Below are positions 42,848 to 53,988 of a DNA stretch of 64,000 bases, one piece after another. How positions within the stretch are numbered: position 1 is the first letter of the stretch; every line of letters starts with the position of its first letter. The translations under genes and the position numbers were made by a program. Source of the DNA: Lasiodiplodia sp. COLG20 (Eukaryota > Ascomycota > Dothideomycetes > Botryosphaeriales > Botryosphaeriaceae); NCBI GenBank assembly GCA_009801085.1, contig VNWV01000006.1, positions 1,922,001-1,986,000 of the forward strand, in the 5' to 3' direction. The notes below the pieces were generated by a model. It worked only from the letters and a program-made list of their open reading frames with translations. It was not told the origin of the DNA and did no database searches.

Positions 42848-44892
42848 TCAACCAACAGTAAAGTATCCCCTCTTGTCGGAAACCCCCTCTAGGTGCTCGT
42901 TGGGAATGACGGTCTTCCCTATCCTTTCATAAAGCTTTCGCGTCTTCCCAGGTCCAATTTTCTGCTGGCTGTCCACAACAGGAAGAACCACAACCCCCCA
43001 CCGCGTTCTGTCAAGGCCATCAGTGAGGAGTGGCGCATCCGGATGCATCGGAGGGTCAAGAAGTAAGCCGACGCAAGGAATTCCTTTGTCGAGGGCTGGG
43101 TCTTCCACTAAGTCTCGCGGCAGTAATTGGAAGTTGTAGGTATGAACAACTTCCCCATTTTGCATGACCACTCGTAAGTCCAGCTTATTTTCCAGCTCAG
43201 GATATCGTCGGTCGTGACTGGGCGAAGGACATTGGCCGAGAGCCTTGACATGTAACGGCACAGATAGACACTCGAAGATGATGTGGGGATAATCCAATGC
43301 ATCGCAGCGTTGGATTCTTTCTGAGTGGCCAGGTCCATTTCGGCCTCTGGCATTCCATCATCTTGCTCCACGTGGATAGCTGTCATGTGCCGTTCGTGGC
43401 AAATCAGGGGCCAGAGGCAGTCGTCGGCAACAAAACCTGTTCCTTCCCACCCGGCCCAAGACCAGCTTGGAAACCCTTCTCGCCTCCTGCATGGAGTTGG
43501 AAGCTCCCATGTTACGTTAATGAGGAAAGAACGCTGCCATGAACGGCCACCTCATCCGTCCACGTATTCAATAGGTATACCAAAGATGTGCCAGAAAGTC
43601 AACCCATCCAATTGCGTTTCGGTGTACTTCTCAAGGATCCCCAACATCGCGTTCATAATATCTCCTTGACGGCTTAAGGACCTCTGGGTGTATTCGTTGA
43701 TTCGTGGCCAGATTGCCCAAGGGTTTAATTCAAAATTGAAGAACCCGTCAATATCCTCGGGTATGTTAAAAGACTCGATACTTGCAGAAGACAATGACGC
43801 GGCTCCTGACCAGCCAAAGTAGGTGCATAGGCCACGCATGCGGTTTTTGATGGTCTTGTTGCACTGGAAATATACTTGCTGATCGGTAAAAACCAGTCTC
43901 CTACGCGACAGCAGGGCTTCCTGGTAGGTCCATCCCCGGGTTGACCATTTTGATGAAGCAATCAGAATGCGAGGGTCTGGCAGAGTTGCAACTAGTGTTT
44001 GCGAGCCGAAGCGGACCGTGGGTGGCTTTCTCCTCTCCTTGGTCACTCCAGGTAGTCCGTAAGTGGGAGAATCTCCCGCAGCTGCGATTAGGGTAACCTC
44101 GGCGCCCATGTAGATTTTATGCATCAAAGAGATCTGCTCGTGTCTTCCTGGGTCCCCAGCGCCCTGTGGAACACAATATCGATCGATCCATATGTATTTG
44201 ATGCCCAACTTCTGGGTAGCCAGGATCGCATCTTCAATCGTTGCCGGGAGATGTGGTGGCAACTCGAAAGAGGTGTCCGTTCCGTCGATCTGACTTGCTT
44301 GAGATGCTCCCCAACAGTAAGACAGGGCGACGTAGATATCTCCCTCTTGATGGAGCCGAATTCTCCTAGTAGCACAGTCGATCAACCGTAGGTTTGATAT
44401 GTTGCTCGTTCTCGACTTCGGCTCGCATGATGGGCCATGGTCTTCCTTGCATTTGTTCATCCAAGCTTTCAATACGTCGAAATCGATCTTTCCTGGGAGA
44501 TTTAGGGTCGGATTTTCGCACGGATGCAGGTTAGAAGTAAGGCTTAGGCCACCGGGGAGACTTGATCTGTTCTTTCCTGTGTGCGGAGTCCAGATCTCAG
44601 CCGTCGAGTCTCCAAGTTTCCAGACTGTGAGGCGACTGCCTTCACGTTCCAAGTTTGTGTGCGCCTGAACCAACTGGTACACATGGTTCTCTGAAAGATC
44701 GGGCCTAATAAAGGCTATTGCGCAGCAAAGGGGGCATTTGGGGTGTCGGATGTGATGCGGCGGTTCGAACACGTGAAATGTCCGGTCCGTACCTGCTGAG
44801 ACTCCGGAGAAGAAGTCCTGTAGATCGGTTCTCTTGCATCTTTTGTAGAGATAGGGGCCGATACTTCCACGTTGCTGCTCGTCTGGATTCAT
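42848..44892 (-). pseudogene. HET-domain gene 2, apparently interrupted
   Basis: Starts at the ATG at 44892 and reads 446 residues to a TGA at 43552. It contains a good HET domain (YVALSYCWG, KYIWIDRYCVPQ, WSTRGWTYQEALLSRRRLVF). Directly after the TGA the same frame continues with RSFLINVTWEL and then GFPSWSWAGWEG (about 43445-43477), the conserved C-terminal part of HET proteins, so the stop sits inside normally coding sequence. Farther on, a different frame carries DYPHIIFECLSVPLHVKAL through to 42848, implying a frameshift or an unrecognised intron (a GTTTTG...CAGAG intron of 92 nt would restore phase). No convincing intron removes the TGA. Either a pseudogene, a truncated 446-residue protein, or unusual splicing. 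Confidence 0.6.
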
Positions 44893-44970
44893 GTTGTATG
44901 GGCGGAGAAGAATTTCTGTTCCAGGAGTGTAAAACGAGGTTGCGGTGGGGGCTGCAAGGGGAGACTGGCC

Positions 44971-44980
44971 TTTTATAGGC
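44971..44980 (-). promoter_or_regulatory. TATA box of HET gene 2
   Basis: GCCTATAAAA on the minus strand, about 80 bp upstream of the ATG at 44892. Confidence 0.55.
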
Positions 44981-46216
44981 TGTTTCTTTTTGTTTCTTTT
45001 TGTGTGACCAGTCTCTCGAGCTGCTCAATAGGTATTTTTTAGCAAGAGATGAGATAGGAGATAAACCGAGCATGTCTCGACTCCCCCTTACGTCGCGTGG
45101 AACAGACGCGTCACAGAGTAAGCACTAAAATCCAGTACTCCCACTGGTAACTTCACACAGTAAGCACTAAAACATAGTACCGCGGCTGGGAAATGTGTCG
45201 ATTTTCATCCTGTATAGCGCGTATAGCGACGCTTTCTGGCGCTTTACTATACCAAGCACCCGCTGGACCTTACATCACGTACTAAATTTCTGAGTAGGTC
45301 GGGAAGACTGAATAGTAAGCGCACGTGCAAATCCAATTGAGGCGGGGGTGAGAAATGGGGGTTCGTGCCACTTGCTAAAAGTGCCTAATGCTGTGAAACT
45401 TGACGACCCTGTGATACTATATAGTTGGAATTTCTGTTTGCACCTGCGGAAATGGCCCAATTGTGGTCGTCGCCATGACTATCAGTTGCGGAACCCCGAT
45501 TCTCATCTTTCAGAACCGCAGCCTTTTAGGTCAGCGCTACGATGAAAGCTCGCAAAGCTTAGATGTCTGGGGGAAAGTGTTCCCGCCTGTAGGTAATGAT
45601 CAACTTCATGGATAGAGGCGCCCTCTGCTCTTATCCGGGGAGCATTTCTTTTCATTTAAGTCTGTCATGTTCAACATGAATTGCTGTATTCTAGTGAAAG
45701 CATTTCAATCGGGTACGAGGACGTAAATACGAGATTTCGAATTGCACAAATGCAAATAGACGTTGAACCAAACTATCCACGTAGATGGGGTAAGTGGTTT
45801 GTTCCCGCGAGAACCTGCACAGTGAATTACCAAAATGTTTGCTGTCTCCGGTTAATCATGTTTGTAGAGAAGGCTCGTACTGAAATAGCTGAATCTGAGA
45901 GTGGTGGGCAGGGAGGTGTTCGAAAAGTGACTGGCGACCACTCCCCAGTGGAACTGCAACGAGCGACTCGTGATCTCCTCAGGCGATGCACGGGGTCGAT
46001 TAGAAGATAGTCGATTCAGCCGGGTGAGCAACCACGAGGTCAGCTGTTTGCGTGGCTGCCTGAGACGGGCAGCTGCATGCACCCGTGGACCCTGAAAACC
46101 ATTTGAGCTCGAGCCTTTTAAACTACCTTTCCTTTCCTCCACTTCTCTTCATATTTGCCGATCCTGCTCAGTCGACTCCTACTTCGAAACGTGCATTGCT
46201 GCACTCCGAATTCATA
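44981..46216. other. Intergenic between HET gene 2 and the MYND gene
   Basis: No gene is supported; the divergent promoters of the two flanking genes must lie here. Confidence 0.4.
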
Positions 46217-47245
46217 ATGTAAGCACAATACAGCTCCTACTTATTAGCTTCACCTCACCCCAGCCTCACTTGAACTCCACTTCATTCGAACCTCACTCCG
46301 ACCTCACTTCATTTCAGCTTCACCTCGCTCAAGGTCCAAATTGCTTCCCGCAAAGCTAACCCAACCCTCTCAACCACACAGGACCGGCTTCTGGGGCGAC
46401 GCCTTCTTCCAGTCGGACCGCGACATGGACATCCTCGACTTCTTCACCGAAGAGATGAAAACCGACTGCCTCTACGTCCCCAAAGACGGGCCCTACAAGC
46501 TCCGCGACCAGCTCAACGCCAACAACAGGCTCATCAACAAGATCGCCGAGATCGCCAGCGGCGCGCGCGACGCCGACCCGCACATCGCCTTCTGGGGCCC
46601 CAAGCTCGTCGTCGTCATCCTCGGCGTCGTCGCCATCGACTACGGCGCCAAGCTGCCGCACCCGCTGCGCCAGACCATGCGCGACGCGCTCGAGAGCCGC
46701 CTCGGCCTGTACGACAGCGCCAAGGAGGAGATGCGCGAGGCCCTCGCCGAGTACGTCGACGGCGAGGCTCGCGAGCTACGCGGCATGGGTCTGTATGATA
46801 CTATCAACATGTACAAGCTGATCCCCTTCAAGAGGCACCCTGAGCAGGAAGGCGTCAATTTCCCGAATCCCGTGTGGTCGGCTAAGTACGAGACTGCCGA
46901 GGATGAGGATATTTGCGCCAAGTGCTCGAAGAAGGAGGGCGTGAAGCTGAAGAAGTGTGCGAGGTGCTTGCGTATCAAGTACTGCGGCTCGGAGTGCCAG
47001 AAGGAGCATTGGGTTGAGCATAAGCTCGTGTGCAAGAAGGATGGTCTGGTAAGCCTACTGTCTCTTCTTTTCTGCTTTATTTGTGCAGTTGCTAACAGCG
47101 AGGTGCTTAATAGCCGCCCAAGCTCTCACCGGTGAAGCTGCAGACGTACGGTGTTAGGCCTGGAGACCGTATCACTGACAATCCGGAAAGCTACCTCATC
47201 AGCGAGTATTCGCGTCAGAGCCCAGCACCCAAGAAGGAAGAGTAA
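46217..47245 (+). CDS. MYND zinc-finger protein with DUF4259-like N-terminus; start codon split by an intron
   Basis: A 266-residue protein. No ATG precedes the conserved N-terminus in the main exon. A splice from AT at 46217-46218 (donor GTAAGC) to G at 46382 (acceptor CACAG) creates ATG ACC GGC TTC TGG, i.e. MTGFWGDAFFQSDRDMDILD, and the phase stays correct through the second intron (47049-47113). The N-terminal part resembles DUF4259. The C-terminal MYND finger, a protein-interaction zinc module, has ligands C179, C182, C193, C196, C202, C206, H214 and C218. An ATG at 46425 would lose the first 14 residues. No SET domain is present, so it is not a SMYD methyltransferase. Confidence 0.82.
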
Positions 47246-47562
47246 GGAGGGCTGCGAATGACCAAGCGGAGACAAAATCTGGGATATTACAAGAAGCTTC
47301 GGAATCGAGGATGAGCATATTTTCACATGGCACCGGACGGAGCACCGAGACGGGCTTCTCCTGGCGCGACTCCATGAGATAGCTGGATTTCCTTTCTGTA
47401 TCCTGTATCAAGATTGAAAGCTGTCCCAAGGTAACACCAAATTGAAGTCGGATTGATATTTGAAGGACTACTTGAGGATACTGAACAGGAATTAAACTCC
47501 ATAAATCAAGAATGAGAGCTCATAATTTGTTATAGCTCCGAAAGTCCAAGATTTGACACACC
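47246..47562. other. Intergenic between convergent genes
   Basis: Should hold the 3' ends of the MYND gene and HET gene 3. Confidence 0.45.
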
Positions 47563-49296
47563 CTACACCAATGTAAACCATTCCAGATCATCTTCCTTGA
47601 CGTCTCGCATCCACTCCCCCTGCATGATCCCATACACGTAGCATTCGCATACAAGCTCATATTCTTTCTTGATGGTGTTTGTTTTTCGGAGAATGAAGGG
47701 CGTTCTGCCACCGTTAAGGATGCAGACAATATCCCCAGGAAGAACAAGCCCTGATCCCAAGCCCACGAATGGATTGTCGGTAGTGAAGAGATGGTTCCCT
47801 TTGCAGCTTTCCAGCATGCGTCCCGTCATATCACTATATACTGCCTTGGGCCCGATGAAGTGTTTGATCAGACGCTGTACCAGTGACTCTAAATCTTCAT
47901 CATTCGCAACATTAAAATTTTTCATCTCTTTTCCAACTATTTCCTGAACTTGACTTCTTGAATCACCTAGATCACACATGCGGGTACAGAGTAAGGCGAC
48001 CAGGAGGTCCGATAGGTTACTCCACTCGACAGAAGATCTTGTGGTACCTGTGGGGTTGTCGAGATGTCCCGAGAGAGATTTAAGTCCTTCTAAGAGTAAC
48101 CCGAGATGAAACCAGCGGCGAGATACGTATAGAACCTCCCCAACCTTTCGGCCTTGGCTGCTCAGAGCTAGATCTTGACACAGCTCAAGTTTGATCGAGA
48201 GCGGAAGATGACCGTGTGCGCAAAATCTCGTTTTGAACCATGAAAAGCCGTTTGAGTACAAGGAATGGTTTTTCGCAGCATCGTATCTCATTTTTGAGGA
48301 ACAGGTAAAGTCATTCGCCCAGGATGGTAGTTGTTGTATGGATGTTGGGGCTATGTTCCGAGATTCTTCTAGTATGTCCAACGAGTTTCCCTCTTCGCAG
48401 AATCGGAAAGTGTAATGAGCGAAAACCATTGCCGCTGTCCATGGATCGTACTTCACCGGATAATGCTCCGGGTCTCCTTCGATCAATCCTAGCAGGGCAT
48501 AGATTTTGTCCCGCGGATCTGTGGCTTTTGATTCCGTAGTGGCCTTTAGCATATCCAACAGCCTTGGACTGCCGCCATTTTCCAGCAGTCTTTGAACGCG
48601 CATCACGGGAACATTTCGGAAAGCGATCCAAGAAAGCGAATTTTCGGAGTTTTTCGAGGTCAATTGTGACCAGGGAAGAAGGGAGCCTCCGAGAAGAATG
48701 AAGACTTCCTTTGCAAGTATGACTTCTTGGATCGTCCAGGTCCTTGTGAAATACTTCTCTTGGGATATTTTGTCAACCATTGTATCAATACGGAAATCTT
48801 CATCGTCTTTGAAGTGAACTTCGTCTTTCTGGAGAATGTGTATTAACTGTGTGGTAGATTTTGCATCATATCTGGCAGCGGAGGTGCCAAAATAAATGAA
48901 TACCGTTTTCGCTTTGGCATAAATCTTGCCCATCATCTTGACCTGATCCTCACGTTCTTCGGTGGCTTGCTTTCCCTGGTCCTGGTTGATGCAAATAGCA
49001 TCAATCCACATCAATCGCTCACTCGATTCTTGTTGCAGCAATTTCAGGGCCAAGAACACATTGAATGGCACGGGAATCTGCCTGTCTTCCCCATATGCAA
49101 CGGGCCAGGTGCGCAAAGGCTTGTCCCAGACGTACGATAACGCTTCGTATTCGGGACTGTCTTCCAGCAGGCATGAGAAGATCTCAGAAATCGCGGGCCT
49201 CCCGGAGCGCGGTCCCGGACTGAGCCTGAGAAGCCGGATATGACCACCTGGAAGCCTTTCGTATTGGTAGCTTGGTAAAGTTCCTAAACCAGCCAT
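47563..49296 (-). CDS. HET-domain protein 3 (HET-6 type)
   Basis: A 577-residue single-exon protein from the ATG at 49296; the frame is open upstream but has no ATG there. The HET domain (about residues 45-200) has EYEALSYVWDKPL, RLMWIDAICINQDQ, KIYAKAKTVFIYFG and YFTRTWTIQEVILAKEVFIL. It continues with ATDPRDKIYALLGLIEGD, the standard HET-6/tol-type arrangement. The C-terminal part contains GDIVCILNGGRTPFILRK, the usual closing element of this subfamily. Complete and apparently functional, in contrast to HET gene 2. HET-6-type proteins mediate allorecognition cell death in some species; most paralogues are untested. Confidence 0.93.
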   Translation of the reverse strand: MAGLGTLPSYQYERLPGGHIRLLRLSPGPRSGRPAISEIFSCLLEDSPEYEALSYVWDKPLRTWPVAYGEDRQIPVPFNVFLALKLLQQESSERLMWIDAICINQDQGKQATEEREDQVKMMGKIYAKAKTVFIYFGTSAARYDAKSTTQLIHILQKDEVHFKDDEDFRIDTMVDKISQEKYFTRTWTIQEVILAKEVFILLGGSLLPWSQLTSKNSENSLSWIAFRNVPVMRVQRLLENGGSPRLLDMLKATTESKATDPRDKIYALLGLIEGDPEHYPVKYDPWTAAMVFAHYTFRFCEEGNSLDILEESRNIAPTSIQQLPSWANDFTCSSKMRYDAAKNHSLYSNGFSWFKTRFCAHGHLPLSIKLELCQDLALSSQGRKVGEVLYVSRRWFHLGLLLEGLKSLSGHLDNPTGTTRSSVEWSNLSDLLVALLCTRMCDLGDSRSQVQEIVGKEMKNFNVANDEDLESLVQRLIKHFIGPKAVYSDMTGRMLESCKGNHLFTTDNPFVGLGSGLVLPGDIVCILNGGRTPFILRKTNTIKKEYELVCECYVYGIMQGEWMRDVKEDDLEWFTLV

Positions 49297-50018
49297 GGTT
49301 GATGCGAACAGTCCAGCGCTTGAAAAGTGGCGTCGGAGAGGGCAGGGCTCGATGCGACGTAGCTGATAGCTGAATAAAGCGGATTGGAGTTGCTGGTAAA
49401 TTAGAGGCCTGATACTGACGGGGAGATGGCAGCAGCTCAAATGTTGTACTGATGGGAAGGGCTAGGCACACGTTTTAAGCCGGTGGGTAAAGATTAATGC
49501 TGCAAATTGAGGGGTTGTTGCAAAGCAAGGCTGACGAGGCGAGATGCGAGCGGGGTTGCTCTGCCAATGTCAGCCAGTGACGTGGGTCCACTGAAGCTGT
49601 CCTGCCATAGGCGCCTAGATAGATACGGATGGCAAAGGCGCCACAAAATTGGTGCGATCTTGAAAGTCCCGTAGTCTTCAAGCTGAACGCATAGTAACTA
49701 CCTGCTTAGTTGCCAAATCATGGCTTAAGAAAACCGAATCTGGACTCTTTTTGCTTATCACGCGCACAAAGTCTTTTTTTTTTTCAACACGATCAACCTC
49801 TGAGCTTAGAAAAGCTCATTGGCTACCGACATCTACCGAGATCCTTAGCGCAATTGAGGCATACTGTAAGATTAATGAGTAGTAGTAAAATTACCGCGGA
49901 AAGGGTGGAGGATATCTGCCCAGCGTGGCAAACACCAGCCATGTGTAGAGAACAAGGCAGCGCCGACACCATATCACTAACGCTTTGATTTGTCTTGGAT
50001 GCCACTAGAATAAAAAAG

Positions 50019-50055
<37 letters not shown>

Positions 50056-51402
50056 ACTCGAAGGTGACCGTCTGGAAAACGCACCCGTCCGACGCAAAGT
50101 ACTTGCCGCTAACGGCGTTCCACCATCGAATACGATGTCGATTATGTGGGAATAAAATTTTTTGCGCTTACCTGTTCCCCCAAGTAAGCCATTAGGGTCA
50201 CCGATGACAGCAATCCCGCTCGGCACTCAAGCTTATATACTCACCAGCTCAGCGTCAATTGTTGTAATGCGAAGGCAGTTGGCAAAGCCTACAATGATCA
50301 CACCACGATGATATGGCTTCTCAGTGCTTGCTATGGCACGCTGCTGCTCAAATATTGTACTCGTCTACCGCAGCTGCCAGCACAGACAGGCGCATATCAT
50401 TCTGACGAAGCATATAGGCAGACTGTCAGCGACGCAATCGTCACCAACGTATCGAAGCCTAAGATACCCACGCCATTTTCCTCAGGGCCATCGGGCAGCT
50501 AGTATGTCGCCCACCTTCGACATGCGCACGCCGTCGTGAAGTACCCAAAAACTGTCTCCTGCCACTACACACGCGCACCATAAGAGCAACCAAGCCATAC
50601 CCACCAACCTCCAAACTTTTTCTCTCAGAAAGAAAAGCGCGCTTGCCCAAGATTCACCGTGACAGCGTATCGGGTCACGCGCAGCAGTCGCAGGTCCCTG
50701 CGTAAGCAAGCAATAAAGTGCGAACCACATTGCCGGGAGAATCCAACACTCCACACGACGCGAGCGCAAAGGCACCGCACTAATGACGACAGCCAGGCCA
50801 AATGCCTGCACGTTCCTGCATCAGCGCCCAGCCAGTCATCGCAGCCACCGTCAGCGCGAGCCGCATGCCGTTCCCCTCGAAACGAAACGGTGGCGGGCGG
50901 GTGAGCGGGCTGACGTCTGGGAACACCCCCATCCCGGCCCGCTCCGAACCAGACGCACGGGCCGAGTGCAGGATCTTGAGTTTTTCAATCGACAAGGTAG
51001 AGTGGTGGCGTGAGTAGGCCAAGCTCGTGATCCTGACCGAATGTGTGGGGCGAGCGCGGAGAAAAAAAAAAAGCGAACAAGGGTCATGGGGGTGGGATTT
51101 TTTGCATCGGTGGATGGGGCCTCCTGGTGGGTCTGGAGTGTGGGAAGTGGGGATTCCACGAGGCGGGGGATGGACAGGTGAGTGTGGGGTGATGTCTCAG
51201 TGACGAACCGCATGGAAGGAATCGCGAAAAGGCAATGCTCTCGGTTGGTGGCAGAAAAAGAAAACAAGGTAAAATTTTCGCTGTACAGTCTTGACTCCCA
51301 TGCTAATGCATTCCATGCCAACAAGAACTTTGGCGCCGTTGCCCTATGCTACCGTTATGCATCCCAACATGAAGGAAAAATTGAATTCAAGGGTGAAGGC
51401 TC
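49297..51402. other. Gene-free stretch between HET gene 3 and polymerase kappa
   Basis: About 2.1 kb. It contains the promoter of HET gene 3, a (GA)n microsatellite at 50023-50052 and short frames only. Confidence 0.45.
50023..50052. repeat. (GA)n microsatellite
   Basis: About fifteen uninterrupted GA units following an A-rich run. Confidence 0.95.
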
Positions 51403-53451
51403 TCACCCAAAGAAAGGTCTCTTCCTGGAATCTTTCTGGCCCTGTCCGGAACCAACTCCGTCGCTTCGCGGTCTACCTCTTTTCTTCTTACCATTGGTTG
51501 CCGAGCCAGCCTTCATTCCCATCAATCCGAACGCGTCCTTGGGCTTGGCCGGCTCCGTATCTGACTGAGGTTGTGGTGGTGGTGTACCGGACTCGTTGGC
51601 TTCCTTGACTGTCTCCTTGATGGCCTCCTTCGATAGGCAGAAGTCGATGTGGTCATTGAAGGCACGATCATTTGCTGGCTGAGGACGGAGGCAGATGGGA
51701 CAGTCCCAATGAGTTTCCGTTGGTTGATCCAAAGGCTGGTCCTGGTTCTCCTCTCCCGGCTGCCTTTGCCTGTTCTGATCTTCTTGCTGGCTGAGCCGTA
51801 ACGTCTCCACAAAATCTGCCTCGCGCTCTTGACGTGCTGCCTCTTCGAATTCCTCCTCGGGCCACACCTCCCACTCCCCTTCGTCTCCAGTTTTGGAGTT
51901 CTCCAGACTAGTTGATTGCTGTTGGCTAGTGCTGGACTCTGCGGTAGTACGCTTGTTCAGACCAAAGAAGTCGATTGGCCCTTTCTTCATACTGATAATG
52001 TGCGTAACCCTTAAGCCCATGAGCCGTAGCTTCATTCCGGGTATCTCCTTCTCAAGTTTTGCCAACATCGGTAACGCATACTTGTACAGATCTTCCTTGC
52101 GATATACAGCGAAAGGCGGTGCAGTCTGTCGGGTCAAGACCTCATACGTGTGCAGTTTCACCTTCAAGACAAGTGTTTTGCCCTTGAACTGTGTCCTCTC
52201 GAGGTCTTTTTCAAGCTCTTCAGCTGTGTGCCAGAGCTTGGCGCGCAGTTCGTCCTTGTCTGACATGTCGCGGAACGTGCTCTCCGTGCCTACACTCTTG
52301 CGCTCGTATTCCTCGGCGGGTTGGATCTTGGTGCGTCCCAGGCCTAAGTAGCATTGCATCAGGAAATGGAAGGCCTTCTCACCGAACAGCTTGGGTAAGT
52401 ATGCTCGGTGCTCGTAGATATCACCACAGGTCTTGACACCGATAGCGTCGAGCTCTCGCTCAAAGACGCGCCCGATGCCGTTGACCTTTCTCGTGGACAA
52501 GTCTTTCATGAAGGCCATGATGGTAGTTCGGTCATTAGCTAGGCGGAACTGGCCGTTGGGCTTGTTCTTGTTGGAGCAGATCTTGGCTAGCTTGGCATTC
52601 GCGGCGATGCCTGCACTCACTGTGATGTTGGTCTTCTCATGCACTTCGGCGCGCATCTGTTGCACAACGTCCTCAGGGTCCATCTGGTGTTCTTCACAGT
52701 ACGCGGTGATATTCAAGTAGGCCTCGTCGATGCTAGCGCTTTCGAAGCGCGGATCGTACTGCTCTATCACGGCGCGCACCTCCCGAGCCTTTGCGGAGTA
52801 CTTGTCGAAGTTCAGCGGCAGGCAGATCAGCTGCGGACACAGCTTCATGGCGACGAAGCCGGCCATGCCGCTCCTACAGCCGAACTTGCGGGCGTGGTAA
52901 TTGCATGTGGTCAAGACCCCCTTCCCCACGGCGAACGGAACATCTTTCAGCTCCGGCCGGTCTAGCTCCTCGACGGCGGCATAGAAGGCGTCGCAGTCTA
53001 GATGCACGATGGATTGCGAAAGATCGCGGCCAAGCTCGAGCTCGGCGACAACGGCGTCGGCACGACGGAGATCATGCGAGAGATCAGTCCGCTCGAGCTG
53101 ACGCTTGCGGGCGAGGATGCGGTCGATCTTCTCGGTTAGGACCCGGTCCTTTACAGACTCGTTGTTGAAGAACTTGGAGCCCTTGGAGGCATTGTAGATA
53201 ATTTCTGCGACCTGTTTGAGGCGGCGTCAGCGCGCAGCCCCACCACGGCGTTTCATCGTGAGTAGGAAAAGGAGGCCTGCCTTCGTCTGGTCGACGCCGT
53301 CCTGACCGCTTTTCTGCAGCGACGGGCCGAGCAGGTGGTATTTCAGCGACCCGTCCGCTTCGCGGGCCTCTTCGCGGGGCGGAGGCGAGGGAGGCTGGGG
53401 GCCGCTGGGCGTCGCGTGGTGCGGCGGCGCGTTGGTGGGCTCATGGCTCAT
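51403..53451 (-). CDS. DNA polymerase kappa (Y-family, DinB-like)
   Basis: Translesion DNA polymerase, nuclear. Exons 53281-53451 and 51403-53211 give 659 residues. The intron (53212-53280, 69 nt) begins GC rather than GT: ACGAAG|GCAGGC...AAACAG. This is required because DQTK must join VAEIIYNASKGSKFF, the conserved kappa N-clasp. Catalytic residues are visible in VHLDCDAFYAAVEE (D129) and SASIDEAYL (D219, E220). Helix-hairpin-helix and little-finger regions follow, then a UBZ-type ubiquitin-binding finger with C561, C564, H578 and C582. The C-terminal RKRPFFG and internal IDFFGL look like PCNA-binding elements. The start ATG at 53451 gives a Pro-rich leader before HLLGPSLQKSGQDG. Confidence 0.94.
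53212..53280 (-). other. GC-AG intron of polymerase kappa
   Basis: Donor AAG|GCAGGC, branch-like GCTGACG, acceptor CAAACAG. No GT donor nearby preserves the conserved protein sequence and phase. Confidence 0.8.
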
Positions 53452-53988
53452 GTCGGGAAGACGCGGGGTGTAGGCGGCATGGTTGCTCGTGTTTCCGCGC
53501 GCGCGCGTGGGCGGTGATGACGGGAGGATGCAGGGTTACGCCCCGGCCGGCGTAAGGCTGCCGGTCGGCTTGACGCCCTAGAGTAGGCCATACCGCGTAC
53601 CGCGCGCAAATGACCGGCACGCTCACACCACCCTAAGGAGTAATAGCAATTAATGCCCGTTCACGATCTCTCCCTTCACCACCAGCCTTTATTATCCAGC
53701 CGTCACCCCATCAGCCTCTCGTCCAAGCGCAAATCTGCTGCCGCAACGGGTAAGGGCGGGGCATTGCCGCAAATTCGTCACTAGTCACATTGCTCGCCTC
53801 GGGCCCTGCTGCCCAGCGCAACCAAAACAAACCGGCCTTCGTCCAGCCTTTGACCGCCACCACCATCCGCAACCTGCTCCTCGTCCGCGCCCACGCCGCC
53901 GACCTACCCGCGTTCCTACAATGTGCAATGTGCACAAAGCTGCTCCCGGCTGCCGATAGACTGCGAATCGACCGCCGCCCGTCCGAGG
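53452..53988. other. Shared promoter region, polymerase kappa and FF[HY]A protein
   Basis: A divergent intergenic region of about 540 bp serving both genes; no other feature recognised. Confidence 0.5.
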
